Positions 1 through 10,113 of a stretch of 64,000 nt of DNA are shown in pieces; within the stretch, counting starts at the first letter, position 1; each line of letters begins with the position of its first letter. The DNA lies in the NCBI RefSeq assembly GCF_949987515.2, contig NC_082698.1, forward strand, positions 6,942,493-7,006,492, given 5' to 3'. The translations under genes and the position numbers were made by a program. The notes under the pieces are model-generated. The model made no database searches, was not told the DNA's origin, and saw nothing but the letters and a program-made list of their open reading frames with translations. This stretch comes from Delphinus delphis (taxonomy: Eukaryota; Chordata; Mammalia; Artiodactyla; Delphinidae).

Positions 1-640
1 CCATTAAAATAATATTGAAGAAAATTTAAAATATAGGAGCATGCACCAGTGAAGGGAACTGGAGAGAGCCATCAGAGAATAAGTAATTTAAATGAATTTC
101 TAGATGATGTAAAGGCAACGGGAGACTCTTGGTTATTGAGACGGAGCAGAGTGGGGAAGAACCTGGGGGGCAGGAGAGTTCAGTTGGCGCAGAAGTACCC
201 AGAAAGTCTCCAGACTTGGAAACTGCAGACCTCCAGGGGGCAGCAGTGAGGAGTTGGGCTGAAAATAGGCACTTGTTAAAGGTCTCTATTTTGAATGGTT
301 AAGTCCCCACACAGACTCACACATCCCTTTCTCTGTAGGCCCAACAGGGGTTGGCCAGGCATTACTACCTAGGGGGAAGAAAATGGAGAGTTCTTCTCTA
401 AATCAATTTATTTAATAAAAGTCTAGGGTGAACAAGGGCAGTTGGTGAGGGTGCTCTTGGCCCAGAACAAAGCACTCATTCTGGCATGTGGGGCAATCCC
501 ATCGCAGAAGCTGACTCTTAAGGCCCCTGCACCCTAAGGAATGCTAAACCTTCAAGTCAGCAGGCCCCAAACATAGCCTCAGGCCCCCAAACAGGCATTT
601 TTATCCCCTCTTCTTTAAACGCACCAGGCATTTGAGGAAA
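1..640. other. Unique non-coding stretch
   Basis: No recognisable repeat and no convincing exon. The only open frame (66 codons from 49) has no features of a protein family. Composition is ordinary mixed mammalian DNA. Confidence 0.5.
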
Positions 641-1180
641 ATCTGCAACATTAAAGGGAAAGATAAATAAACAAGAACATCAGCAAAAATAACTGCGAGA
701 AACAGAGATAACTCAAGAAATAGAAAAGGAATTTTTTAAAACTCTCTATTATCCTCAAAGAGATTTGAGATTATATTGCATCATTAAAATAAGAATATGA
801 TGTTATAAAAGAAGGAACAGACAACAAGCGTTAATATATATGTATATAAACATAACAGATCTGAAATAAAATAATACATGAAATAAAAAAGTAAAATGAA
901 ATAAAAAATACAAGGGTTGGAAGATGATGTCAAGGAAATCTAAAAGATGAAAAAAGGACAGAGAGACACAAGACGTTTAGCAGAAAAGTTAATAAATATG
1001 ATGGATTCATCCAGTAAGTCCAATATTCATTTTAAAGGATTCTGAAAAGAAAGAATAGAAAAGACAGAGAGGAAGAAACTATCAAAGAAATATGGGGGGG
1101 AAAATTCCCAGGGTAAAAGAAAAAATGAGACTTCAAATTAAAAGCATGAAAGTAAAAAGGCCACATGTAGACATGGAAGC
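640..1180 (+). mobile_element. Old L1/HAL1 ORF1-region fragment
   Basis: The purine-rich plus strand reads like decayed LINE-1 or HAL1 ORF1 coding DNA. It has the typical order of 'ccaatattcattttaaagga', a 'gaaaagacagagaggaagaa' stretch, and 'aaaattcccagggtaaaag' followed by 'gagacttcaaatt'. These match the ORF1 block just after the coiled coil. No open frame survives. Family assignment is by eye. Confidence 0.5.
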
Positions 1181-1370
1181 AGACATCTTCTACAGCTGAC
1201 CCCAAAACAATTTCCCCCTTTCTTTCCTGCTAACAGGTCTCCAATTTGGGGGCCGAGGTAGCAGGCAGACATCCTTTGACATCAGGAAAGTATACCCCTT
1301 CTAACCCCAGGGAATGAATTATAATTGGTCTTAACAACTATAATAAATTACATTCTCTTTCACCAATGAG

Positions 1371-1741
1371 TGTTGTCTTAGTGTGTTCAGACTATAATGA
1401 AATATCACAGGCTGGGTGGCTTATAAACAACTTTATCTTGCACACTTCTGGAGGCTGGAAGTTCCAGATCAGGGCTGCAGCATGGTTGGGTTGCGGTGAA
1501 GGCCCTCTTGCAGGTTGTAGATGGCTGACTTGTTGCTATGTCCTCAACATGTGGAAGAAGCGCTGAAGCTCTGTGGGGTCCCTTTTGTAAGAGCACTAAT
1601 CCCATTCATGAGGGCTGCACTCTCATCACCTAATCACCTCCCAAAGGCCCCATCCGCTGATCGCTAATCACCTCCTAATCATCTTGGGGGTTAGGATTCA
1701 ACATAGGAATTGGTAGGGACACAAACACTCAGATGGTAGCA
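1371..1741 (+). mobile_element. MLT1-type MaLR LTR (ERVL-MaLR)
   Basis: Solitary LTR of a mammalian apparent LTR retrotransposon. It begins TG and ends CA (about 1740), with the landmark order 'ggctgggtggcttataaaca', 'ctggaggctggaagttccag', 'atgagggctgcactctcatc', 'cacctaatcacctcc' and 'ggggttaggattcaacatag'. Flanking target duplications are no longer visible. It is related to the LTRs at 7954, 17537 and 35141. No internal coding sequence is attached. Confidence 0.8.
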
Positions 1742-2125
1742 GGTGTCCAGGGGTCGGTATGTGGCCAGGCTCTGGCCAGTGAGATGCCGAGATGTTATGG
1801 TACGGGGTGGGTGTGGGGCTCTTACTTTCACAGTAAGGTTCGAGCCTCGTAGAGAGAGGCGATTTGCCTCTGCTTAGTTGCAGGGCGTGGTGTGGAAGCT
1901 GTCTTCCAACCAGGAGGCGACAGGCACAGCAATGAGAAGACTCCTTTCCTTCTACATCTTGGTAAAGCAGGACCCACAGAAAAGGCCCTGAATATTACCA
2001 CTGGATTGGTGCCTCTAACCTGGGACCATCTACTTAAGTGTACTGCTTAAGCTGCTGTTAATTGGATTTTTTGAGGAGGAGGTTGTTTTACTTGCAGTTA
2101 AAAGCATCCCTAGCTGATATAGCAT
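1742..2125 (+). repeat. Ancient MER-type repeat, family unassigned
   Basis: Starts just after the MLT1 LTR with 'tctggccagtgagatg' and ends with 'cttgcagttaaaagcatccc' and 'tagctgatatagca'. The same repeat type recurs near 27640-28035 and 50200-50570. I recognise the pattern as a common mammalian interspersed repeat but cannot give a family name with confidence. Confidence 0.45.
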
Positions 2126-3010
2126 ATCTCTGTAAAATTTCATAGCAAGAATTAATAAAAGAGCCTAATGGCTTCCAGAGAGGAAAAATACCTACAAAGG
2201 AACAAGAGTTGGGTTGGCATCAGACTTACCATCACCAAAATAGATGCTAGAAGGCGGTAGAGCACGATCCTCAGAATTCTGCAGGTGTATCGTTTTGAAC
2301 CCAGTGCCTTGACCAAGGTCCTGGCTGGAAGCAGATGGTACGCTTGAGGGATTATTAAAAAGTGTTCAACGAAGTTGTTCAAATACAAGGTGGAGGGAAT
2401 TTATTCCTAATCCACTCTTTTGAGGAAATTACTTGAAGATGGAATTTCAGAAGGAGAAAAGGGGCAGCCCTTCAGAGTTGATGCAACGGGCCAGGCATTT
2501 GTACACCCACAGTAACCACCCAGTGGACGCAGGCTACCCTTAATAGGGCCTGAGAGGGACAGAGCTGTGAGCCGTCAACAGCCCACTCATCCTGCAGCTG
2601 CAGGGATAAGTGCTTTGCTGCTGATGGGTAGCTCAGCGTTGCACCCCCAGGTCCAGTCTACTCCATCCTTGACTGCTTCTTACACTGCCTAGAAATGTGT
2701 CTGACACAAAATATGCAGTTGGATGTTAACCACTTTTGATGAATGAGTGAATGAATGAATGAACCAAAAAATGGCAGATGAGGAGATGGGCAGCACCCCT
2801 ACATGCTCCTGCACGTAAAGGGTCTTGCAGGTCCATGAGGATGGGAAGACTGGAAAATTTCTCTTAGTTTTCTTACCACCAAGAAGATGTCCGTGATTTA
2901 AGGAAGGGAGGGGCCCTCAATAATTACTAACATGGAGATTTCTGCCAGCCTGGCAGGAAGGGGGACTATAATTCAGTTTAAGGAGGAAAAAGAAAGTGAT
3001 CTTAAGTGCC
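2126..3010. other. Mostly unique DNA with a short L2-like tail
   Basis: No gene is seen. Around 2690-2765 the text 'gtctgacacaaaatatgcag' followed by an (AATG)n run (about 2741-2762) resembles the 3' end of an L2 element, which normally finishes in a GAATGAAT-type tail. The rest is unique. Confidence 0.4.
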
Positions 3011-3210
3011 GGTCTAGATTTGTCATCACACTTAATACTTAGAGATTGTGAAACAGCTGAACATTCCCATTTGATTTATAGGAAAGTTGAGGCTCAGAGA
3101 TACGAAGCAACCTGCCCAAGGTCATAGTGAGTGAGTGGCAGAGCTGGGCTTGGAACTTGCACCTGACTCCAAACTCCACTGCGTCACGCCTAACACCCTG
3201 GTAAGTTCTG
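3010..3210 (-). mobile_element. MIR SINE
   Basis: Antisense MIR core: 'aaagttgaggctcagagata', then 'acctgcccaaggtcatagtg', then 'gtggcagagctgggcttgga' and a 'tgactccaaactccactgc' stretch. These correspond in order to the conserved central part and tRNA-derived part of MIR read on the minus strand. Confidence 0.85.
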
Positions 3211-3715
3211 TTCTGTATTCCACTCCACCATTATTTATTAAACAGGCTCTTAGGGGGCATCCTGGGGATATCTTACAAAGATAACATTGTTTTGCCAGAA
3301 AATGTATTTGAAACATGGAGTTTTTAAAAGTGTTGTGGCTCCCAAGACATGGCAACCTATATAAAAGTTGGTGAAGGTGGTTTTGCGGGGTCCTGAGATC
3401 TGGCTGGAGGTCCTGTGTGTTCCGAACCAGGTCTGCTGGACATGGAAAGTTGGAACAGCAGAGAACCCAGAGAGCAGGATGTTCACACTATGGCACAAAA
3501 TTCCCAAACGTCATCGAAAAGAAGGACAGGAAAAGAAATGCCCTTTCTTTTGCTGATCGTGGTACTTTCCTTGCCAAGATGGCAATTCCTCATCTGCTGG
3601 TCCCTGGCACCAGAGTGTAAAGTTCCCGGGCAACAGCCAAAGCTTCTAGTTCAATGAGACCCTTGCTGTGTCTCCCGGCAAGAGTGGGTTCTCTTTGAGA
3701 GCGAAAAACTTTCTT
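3211..3715. other. Unique non-coding stretch
   Basis: No repeat family recognised. Overlapping open frames in several phases (62-85 codons, 3250-3657) look like chance. None has a recognisable motif or consistent codon signal. Confidence 0.45.
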
Positions 3716-3826
3716 TCAATAAAGTTTTTATTTTAGAATAGTTTTAGCTTTATAGAACAATCGTGAAGATAGTACAGAGTTCCCATATGCCCACACGCAG
3801 TTCCTCTATTGTCAACATCTTTCATT

Positions 3827-3841
3827 AGTATGGCACACCTG
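3827..3841. repeat. Target-site duplication, left copy
   Basis: AGTATGGCACACCTG at 3827-3841 matches AGTATGGCACACTTG at 4054-4068 in 14 of 15 positions. The pair brackets the CHR-2 SINE, showing retrotransposition by L1 machinery into the older L1 3' UTR. Confidence 0.9.
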
Positions 3842-4053
3842 GGCTTCCCTGGTGGCGCAGCGGTTGAGAGTCCGCCTGCCGATGCGGGGGACGCGGGTTC
3901 GTGCCCCGGTCCGGGAGGATCCCACATGCCGCGGAGCGGCTGGGCCCATGAGCCATGGCCGCTGAACCTGCGCGTCCAGAGCCTGTGCTCCGCAGCGGGA
4001 GAGGCCACAGCAGTGAGAGGCCCGCGTACCACAAAAAAAAAAAAGAAAAGAAA
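3842..4053 (+). mobile_element. CHR-2 SINE (cetacean tRNA-Glu-derived)
   Basis: The tRNA-related head 'ggcttccctggtggcgcag' carries a pol III A-box-like stretch near 3853-3863 and a B-box-like GGTTCGTGCCC at 3896-3906. The body 'gaggatcccacatgccgcgg', 'gagccatggccgctgaacct' and 'agaggccacagcagtgagag' ends in an A-rich tail. It still holds many CpGs, so it is fairly young. It is flanked by a 15-base target duplication. Open frames running across it on both strands are artefacts of the SINE. Confidence 0.95.
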
Positions 4054-4068
4054 AGTATGGCACACTTG
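4054..4068. repeat. Target-site duplication, right copy
   Basis: AGTATGGCACACTTG, the partner of 3827-3841 with one mismatch. It follows the A-rich tail of the SINE, and the interrupted L1 3' UTR resumes directly after it. Confidence 0.9.
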
Positions 4069-5395
4069 TCACAATCAATAAACCAACATTCATCCATTAT
4101 TATTAACTAAATGCATTATTTCTTGAATGATAATTAAATTAAAATATAGTTAACTAAATTATAATAATTATTCAGATTTCCTTAGTTTTTCCCTAATGTC
4201 CTTTTTCTGTTCCCAAATCCCATCCAGGATACCATATTTTATCATCCTATCTCCTTAGGCTCCTCTGAGTTGTGATGGTTTCTTAGACTTTCCTTATTTC
4301 TGATGACCTTGACAGTTCTGAGAAGTACTAGGTCAAGGATTTTGTAGGATGTCCCTCTGTTGGAATTTGCCTGATGTTTTTCTCATCTTAGGCTGGGCTG
4401 TGTGTTTTGACAGAGGGAGAGTGTCATTCTCATCACATCATTTCAAGGGTATATTCTATCAATAGGACATCACTGTTGAGGTTAACCTTGATTAACTGAC
4501 TAAGGTAGTGTTTGTCAGGTTGGAACTTTTTTCAGAGAGTCCAGAGCTGTGGAGACAGGAAGCACAAAGTTCCCCAGTCAGTTACTGGGCGTGATGGTAA
4601 GCAGGGCCACACCTGCTTCCACTCCTTAGATCCTGGAACCGTGCATTCTCCTTACTAGAGACGCAGGGCCAGCCATAGAGTGGTGTCTGATTCAATGAAT
4701 ATACTGTGTTCTGAAGGCTGGCACACCAGCCTTTCAAGAGTGCTGCCTCTGAGCTGGCACAGCCTTTAGAAGGCCGTTCCAGCATTCACTGAGGCCGGCT
4801 GCTGCAGGCTGGTGCAGTGTCTGATGCGAACAGTGGATCCCACAGTCAGGGGCTCAGTCCCACACCTCCCTCACTGAGAAGTGGGTCCCCTGGTTGAATG
4901 TTATAGTTCGTGGGGTTCCACGCCTACAGATCAGGCATTCCGTAAGCCACCAGTTAATAGTGCTGGCTGAGCCTCTGTGGCAGGAAAGGTAAACCCATAA
5001 CTGGAATAAATATCTATCCCTCTGAGGATGACTCGCGGGCCATTCCAGAATGCAAGGGCCCTATGAATTTGATTTGCCACCAAGTGACTGGTTGGTATCT
5101 TCAAGGAATAGTGCCACATCAAAGGTTCGGCATGGGTCTCTGTTGCTGCAGGTTGGACATTCAGAGGCATCAAGAGCTAGACTGACCCCCGTAAGTGGGA
5201 GTCCACGCTGTTGAGCGCACACATAGCCCTCACCTCTACCCTCACGGCCCCTCCACTCATGTGCCTATGTTGTCACTTCTAGGTGGCCAGTGACGAAGTC
5301 TGGTTAATGTCACCTGGCTGAGTCATTTTGTCTCCTTTGTTGTTCAGTTCTTCGTTTGTAGTAGATGCTCTGCAATGAGCATTAATATGTGATAT

Positions 5396-5413
5396 AAAAA
5401 TCTTCACACTTTG
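5396..5413. repeat. Target-site duplication, left copy
   Basis: AAAAATCTTCACACTTTG at 5396-5413 is repeated exactly at 5773-5790 on the far side of the CHR-1 SINE (18 bases; the leading A's of the right copy merge with the tail). Confidence 0.9.
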
Positions 5414-5772
5414 GGGGGCTTCCCTGGTGGCGCAGTGGTTAAGAATTCACCTGCCAATGCAGGGGACACGATTTCAATCCCTGGTCCAGGAAGATCCCAC
5501 ATGCCGCAGAGCAACTAAGCCGTGAGCCACAGCTACTGAGCCTGCGCTCTAGAGCCCACGAGCCACAACTACCGAGCCCGTGTGCCACAACTACTGAAGC
5601 CCATGTGCCTAGAGCCTGTGCTCCACAACAATAGAAGCCACCACAATGAGAGGCCCACACACTGCAACTAAGAGTAGCCCCCGCTCACCGCAACTAGAGA
5701 AGGTCTGCGCGCAGCAACGGAGACCCAATGCAGCCAAAAATAAATAATAAATAAATAAATTTATTTAAAAAA
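5414..5772 (+). mobile_element. CHR-1 SINE
   Basis: Full-length long CHR form. The tRNA-related head is 'ggcttccctggtggcgcag', followed by the repeated motif 'gagccacaactaccgagccc' / 'gtgccacaactactgaagcc', then 'gcagcaacggagacccaatg', 'cagccaaaaataaataataa' and an A-rich tail. It has an exact flanking duplication. It sits inside the retroviral pol remnant, so it is younger than that remnant. Confidence 0.95.
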
Positions 5773-6089
5773 AAAAATCTTCACACTTTGTGCCCATTCA
5801 CATATGTCCATCCATGCGCCTCGACACCACTGCCTTGTCTCTGACCTTCCAATCCTAGCCAGCTGCCCAGGTTAGTGGCCACTGCCCAGGAGTCTATATA
5901 TATTGTCACTCATGCCACTTCTTCTTGCACATAAAGCAGATGACACTACTCACTTCAGCAATGGTCCTTGGTCTGTCACCCACCCAGGAGTTAAGGAAAG
6001 GACTTAAGAAGAGTATAGTTGTCTCAGGATTGGTGGCTGTGAGAACCCATTGTGTTTTTGTTTGGTTGGATCATTTGTGGTGGCGGTGG

Positions 6090-6107
6090 GAGTGGGGGGG
6101 GGGAGGG
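6090..6107. repeat. Poly(G) tract
   Basis: A run of ten or more G near 6093-6105 at the edge of the old retroviral remnant. It is a simple repeat, prone to length error in sequencing. Confidence 0.8.
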
Positions 6108-6299
6108 TCTCCTAATGAGCCCCAACCCCCAGATCATAGATCAGTATAAGACACATTGTACCAAAGCCAACTGAATCTCTCCATGTACCTGCCCTTAGGC
6201 CTACTATACTCATGACACGAAAGGATGTGTTCATAGTAAGCACAATATTTAAATTAACTCACCAACGTGACCTGCAACATACCACATATTATATCTTGA

Positions 6300-6500
6300 T
6301 CACTGCTCTCATTTTCTGAGGTTCTTCTATGTGCCAGGCACTGCGCTATGCCCTTCACCTGCATTATCACATTTAACACTCGTGGCAGCCCTATGAGTTT
6401 GGCAGTTTATTATTATTTTCATTTTACGCTTGAGAAGACAGAAGCTCCAAGAAGTCACCCAAGTCTGTCTGATTCCATACTCTTAACCACTGTGCTATTG
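6300..6500 (-). mobile_element. MIR SINE
   Basis: Antisense MIR: 'tatgtgccaggcactgcgct', 'cattatcacatttaacactc', 'agccctatgagtttggcag', 'tattattattttcattttac', and at the end 'actcttaaccactgtgctat', which is the tRNA-derived 5' end of MIR. It is nearly full length. Confidence 0.9.
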
Positions 6501-6834
6501 GGATTCTAATACGTTCTTTTGAGAACAATTATGCTGCTTAGAAATACACCTATGTATGCAGCTATAGATATCTGTATACAGATATACACCCAACTAGGTA
6601 TTATGGACTGAGTATTTGAGAAGCTGGAGGAATAAAAATCCTCTTTGCCTGTGCCTCTCATGGGCTGGACCCAATGGGAGGAAGTTGGAAACAAGAGAGT
6701 GTATTGACACAGCCCATGTGGGCCACCGGAGCACAGAGCATCTCTAGGGTGAGGTGGAGAAGATGGAGAGCAGATGTATAGAAGGGAACCATCACATTGA
6801 TTTGTTGTCTGCCTCCCCCACCAAGATGTAAGTT
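6501..6834. other. Unique non-coding stretch
   Basis: No repeat or exon recognised. A 112-codon open frame on the minus strand (6506-6844) has no recognisable domain and overlaps the next L2 fragment, so it is taken as chance. Confidence 0.45.
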
Positions 6835-6945
6835 CTAAGAGCACAGAGTTGTAGGGACTTTTGTCACTGTTGTTTACTGATATATCCCAAACACCTAGAA
6901 CTGTTTCTGATACAGAGTAGGTGCATGGTTAAACAAATGAATGAT
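6835..6945 (+). mobile_element. L2 3' end
   Basis: Reads 'gttgtagggacttttgtcac', 'atatcccaaacacctagaac', 'tgatacagagtaggtgcatg', then 'aaatgaatgatttattg'. This is the standard 3' end of L2 ('tatccccagcgcctagaac', 'catagtaggtgctcaataa'). Confidence 0.75.
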
Positions 6946-6984
6946 TTATTGTCTGAGCTGGCTGAACAACCAACATCATCTAAG

Positions 6985-7207
6985 TTAGGAGTCAGCAAAC
7001 TACAGCAGGGGCCAAATCCTGCCCCCTTCCTGTTTTTGTAAATAAAGTTTTATTGAAACACAACCACACCCATTTGTTTACATATTGTCTATGGCTACTT
7101 TTATGCAATAACAGCAGAATTAAGCAGGTGCTACAAGACTACATAGCCTGCAAAACTGAAAATATGTACTATCTTGTCCTCTCCAGAAAAAGTTTGCTGA
7201 CCCCTCT
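6985..7207 (-). mobile_element. hAT-Charlie-type MER element (MER33/MER3-like)
   Basis: A non-autonomous DNA transposon read inverted. It has 'agtcagcaaactacagcagg', 'tttgtaaataaagttttatt', 'aaacacaaccacacccattt', 'gtttacatattgtctatggc' and at the right end 'agaaaaagtttgctgacccc'. The termini are an imperfect inverted repeat. A longer copy of the same family lies at 26285-26620 in opposite orientation. The family name is tentative. Part of this copy (7128-7170) resembles a patch inside the MLT1 LTR at 8088-8130. Confidence 0.75.
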
Positions 7208-7953
7208 GGTTGTAGGACTGGGCTCCAGGGAGAAAATAAGGAGACAGTGGCCAGGAGCTATTGAATCTCCAGACCTGAGCAGCTCATGATGGGAAACAAT
7301 TTCTGAGCCCAGAATTCTGTTTAGTGCACTACCTCTGCACAAACCCCAAATGATCCTAAAGAAGCAAGTCTTCTTATGCAAAAGGAAACTCCTTCACAAG
7401 GACACCTCAGCCATAGGCGAAAATAATGATGTCATTGGTAAATAGATGTTTTATCTGAGGAGCTTCAGTGGGTTCTCATCTTATTAATCCTGGTGACTTA
7501 TGTAGTGAAGAGGTGCCTGAAGATGGTTCTACCTAAAGAGCTTCCATTTGCCAGACTTCTTGGGTCAAGCAGAGTAGGACAGTGGCAGTCCTGCTCTCCT
7601 GTATGCCCTCTGCTCACCAGAACCCTCTCCTTCTAGAGTCTCCTCTAGAGAGACTAGAGGGTTTAAGTTCAACGAGGAACCACATTTTCCCCCTCAGTTT
7701 TGGACCTAGAACCACAAACTTCAGCTCAGGTGTTTAGCTTTGGGGTATGGTAAGCTGAGGGGTATGGAGCGTAGAGCAGGTTAAATTTCCAAAGAACCTT
7801 CAACGTGGCAGGATGAGGTAGGGGAACCTTTTAAATGCTCTAAGCCACCAAAGCTGAGTGTGACTGCTTCTATACTTCTCAGCCCCCTGCTGGTCCTTCA
7901 ACAGTCATCCTCTTAGTCTCCCTCCCAAAAAGGCATCTATAACCATCACTTTC
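7208..7953. other. Unique non-coding stretch
   Basis: Nothing recognised. A CTCTAGAG-rich segment near 7635-7655 forms a short inverted repeat (TCTAGAGTCTCC / AGAGAGACTAGAG). No exon is supported. Confidence 0.45.
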
Positions 7954-8318
7954 TGTTATGGACTGAATGTCTGTGTCTCCTTAAAATCCACATGTTGAAG
8001 CCCTAACCTCTGATGTGATGGTATTTAAAGGTGGAGCTTTTGGAAAATAATTAGGTCATGATGGTAGAGCCTTCCTGACTAAGATTAGTGCTACAAGACT
8101 ATATGGCTCACAAAACTGAAAATACTTGCTATGTGGTCTCGGTCATGTGAGGATACAAGAAGGTGGCTGTCGACAAGCCAGGAAGAGAACCCTCACCAGA
8201 ACACAACCATGCTAGAACCATGATATTAGGCTTCCAGCCTCCAGAACTCTGAGAAATAAATGTCTGTTGTTTAAGCCCCCACCCCCAGGTATTTATTATA
8301 GCAGCCTGAGCTGACTCA
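7954..8318 (-). mobile_element. MLT1-type MaLR LTR with a foreign internal patch
   Basis: Antisense MLT1: 'tgttatggactgaatgtctg', 'ccacatgttgaagccctaac', 'gatggtatttaaaggtggag', 'aataattaggtcatgatggt', and after the patch 'catgtgaggatacaagaagg', 'cttccagcctccagaactct', 'gagaaataaatgtctgttgt'. The usual 'cttataagaagag'-type segment is replaced at 8088-8140 by sequence resembling the MER element at 7128-7180. Confidence 0.8.
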
Positions 8319-9885
8319 TCTTTCCCATCCTGGTGGGGTGCCTCCTGCCTCTAAACTCCAGTACTGCATGGCAGTCCTCTCTACAGAGCCCACCAGAATA
8401 ACCGGAGACATCAGTCAGACTGAAATTCTTTGCACTCAGAGACACATCCTTTGCACCCATAAAATGGCTTATTTGTACCCATTGACTGCATGGACACCAA
8501 CAGTCAGTCATTTGCATCTGGGATCATCCAGCCAAAAAGAATAACTGAGTCCTGACTCATGGGAGCAAGGTTTTGCTGATGCAGCACTTTATCCACTTCT
8601 CCTGGTGAGCCTTCACTGCGGTGAATGAATTATCCTCAAGGGTTTCAGTAACTCGCTGATCAATCTATGTGCCTGGGGACACACCTATTATACCACATAA
8701 ATTGTGGTTCTGCTAACCTGCAGTGAATACAAGCAACTTATTACTGGAAGCTTCCTTATATTGCCAAATGTAGCAGTAGTAATATTATTAATATTTCATT
8801 TGGAGGAGCCAAAACTGGGAACACAGAAGACTCACTCCACCCACCACTACTCAGCACGCACTTTCAGAATATATGAAGTAGTTCAGAGAGACACTTGGCT
8901 AATTTGGGGTGACTTTATTGTAACCTGCACTAGTCTTGCTTTATTTCACAACATTCGTTTTTGAGAGCCTTTGGAGAACAAGGCCCATGAAAAGGTATTT
9001 CTGGCACCGCGGGGGTTGTCTATTTGGTTGTTTGCTGTAGTAACTGCTTAAAGACAGTTGGAATGAAAGCTTAAATACTTACGTAATAGAGAGAGAAATG
9101 TACTCACATCTGTGTGTAAAATAAGCAGATACAACGGTGCTCAAATTAGATCTGATTCTCCCCCTAGAATTGGCAATGTGTAAATGAGGCTGGCAAGTGA
9201 TGGCAGGCGTCAGGTGACGGCCGAGCGAGTGTGGCAAAACTGCAACGCCAGCTTTGTCCAGGCGGCTACTGTCAGGTGACTTGCCCGTCCATAAAGAAGC
9301 AAATGGAAAAGATCGCAAGAGTTGGGATGCTGAGATAGCAGAACAGTGATTTGAGGAGTGCCAGCAAATCAGTGTTCAGTCAACATGGATGTTTGTCTGA
9401 AGTCCAGTAGAACTGCCAGTTCAACATTTAATTCACTCACGCCAAATCCACCCACCATCCCAGGCAGGCTTAATATAAGCAAGATTGCCCTGGTCCAACA
9501 TGTCTCTCATAAAAGAAAATGATCATTCTTATGGGTTCCATTTTACCAGTTACTGTGGAAACTGATACGATACTCTGGTGCCATTTTGAAAATTTGAATC
9601 CAATGTAGCCCGCACTGGAATGAAAACGAAGATGCTTCCTGAAGCTACCGCTCGAGAAAAAATAAAAGATGTAAGGAAAAAGCATGGATAGCTCCGCAGT
9701 TATCAGCTAATGCTTGTAGTAAAGACCTGGACTTATGGTTTTTTTTTTTTTTAACACTGACATCTTGGCCCTGAAGACTAATGTTTGTTCACTTGTTTAG
9801 AATAAGAAGTGGGTTATGCTGGTTTGGAAACTCAGAATGAAGTGGGATTTTTTTTTTTTTTTTTTTTAATTCAGAATATATTACC
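8319..9885. other. Unique stretch with two poly(T) runs
   Basis: No gene or repeat family recognised. T-runs lie at 9740-9752 and 9849-9867. Around 9180-9420 the DNA holds several CpGs and reads as unmutated unique sequence, possibly conserved, but nothing in it can be named. Open frames (60-86 codons) look random. Confidence 0.4.
9873..9885. repeat. Target-site duplication, left copy
   Basis: AGAATATATTACC, repeated exactly at 10101-10113 after the SINE tail. Confidence 0.95.
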
Positions 9886-10100
9886 GGGCTTCCCTGGTGG
9901 CGCAGTGGTTGAGAGTCTGCCTGCCGATGCAGGGGACACAGGTTCGTGCCCTGGTCCGGGAAGATCCCACATTGCCGCGGAGCGACTGGGCCCGTGAGCC
10001 ATGGCCGCTGGGCCTGCGCGTCCGGAGCCTGTGCTCCGCAACGGGAGAGGCCACAGCAGTGAGAGGCCCGCATACCGCAAAAAAAAAAAAAAAAAAAAAA
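9886..10100 (+). mobile_element. CHR-2 SINE
   Basis: Head 'gggcttccctggtggcgcag', B-box-like GGTTCGTGCCC, body 'ggaagatcccacattgccgc' (one extra base relative to the other copies) and 'gcctgtgctccgcaacggga', and a pure A tail of more than 20 bases at 10079-10100. The exact 13-base duplication and long uninterrupted tail argue for a relatively recent insertion. Confidence 0.95.
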
Positions 10101-10113
10101 AGAATATATTACC

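Larger units (their letters stand above)
3716..4550 (-). mobile_element. L1M 3' UTR, split by a CHR-2 SINE
   Basis: Starts at the poly(A) side of an old LINE-1 on the minus strand ('tttattttagaatagtttta') and runs through the L1M 3' UTR: 'cagatttccttagtttttcc', 'ctaatgtcctttttctgttc', 'tgatgaccttgacagttctg', 'tctcatcacatcatttcaag'. The same 3' UTR type, on the other strand, lies at 32440-33085. The CHR-2 SINE at 3842-4053 interrupts it. Confidence 0.8.
4560..6180 (-). mobile_element. Endogenous retrovirus (ERVL-like) pol-region remnant
   Basis: The plus strand carries the antisense of an old class III endogenous retrovirus pol/integrase region. Recognisable blocks in the expected order include 'gcattccgtaagccaccagt', 'aaggtaaacccataactgga', 'cacatagccctcacctctac', 'ggtggccagtgacgaagtct', and after the SINE 'gcccattcacatatgtccat' and 'actgcccaggagtctatata'. 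It is heavily mutated, with no long open frame on the minus strand. It is interrupted by a CHR-1 SINE at 5414-5772. No LTR belonging to it was found. The ERVL label is tentative. Confidence 0.55.

Noticed and set aside
3733..4097. Overlapping open frames of 90-110 codons on both strands
   Set aside because: They are translations of the CHR-2 SINE and its A tail. The same peptide strings recur at 9789-10200 and 30107-30652, where other CHR-2 copies lie.
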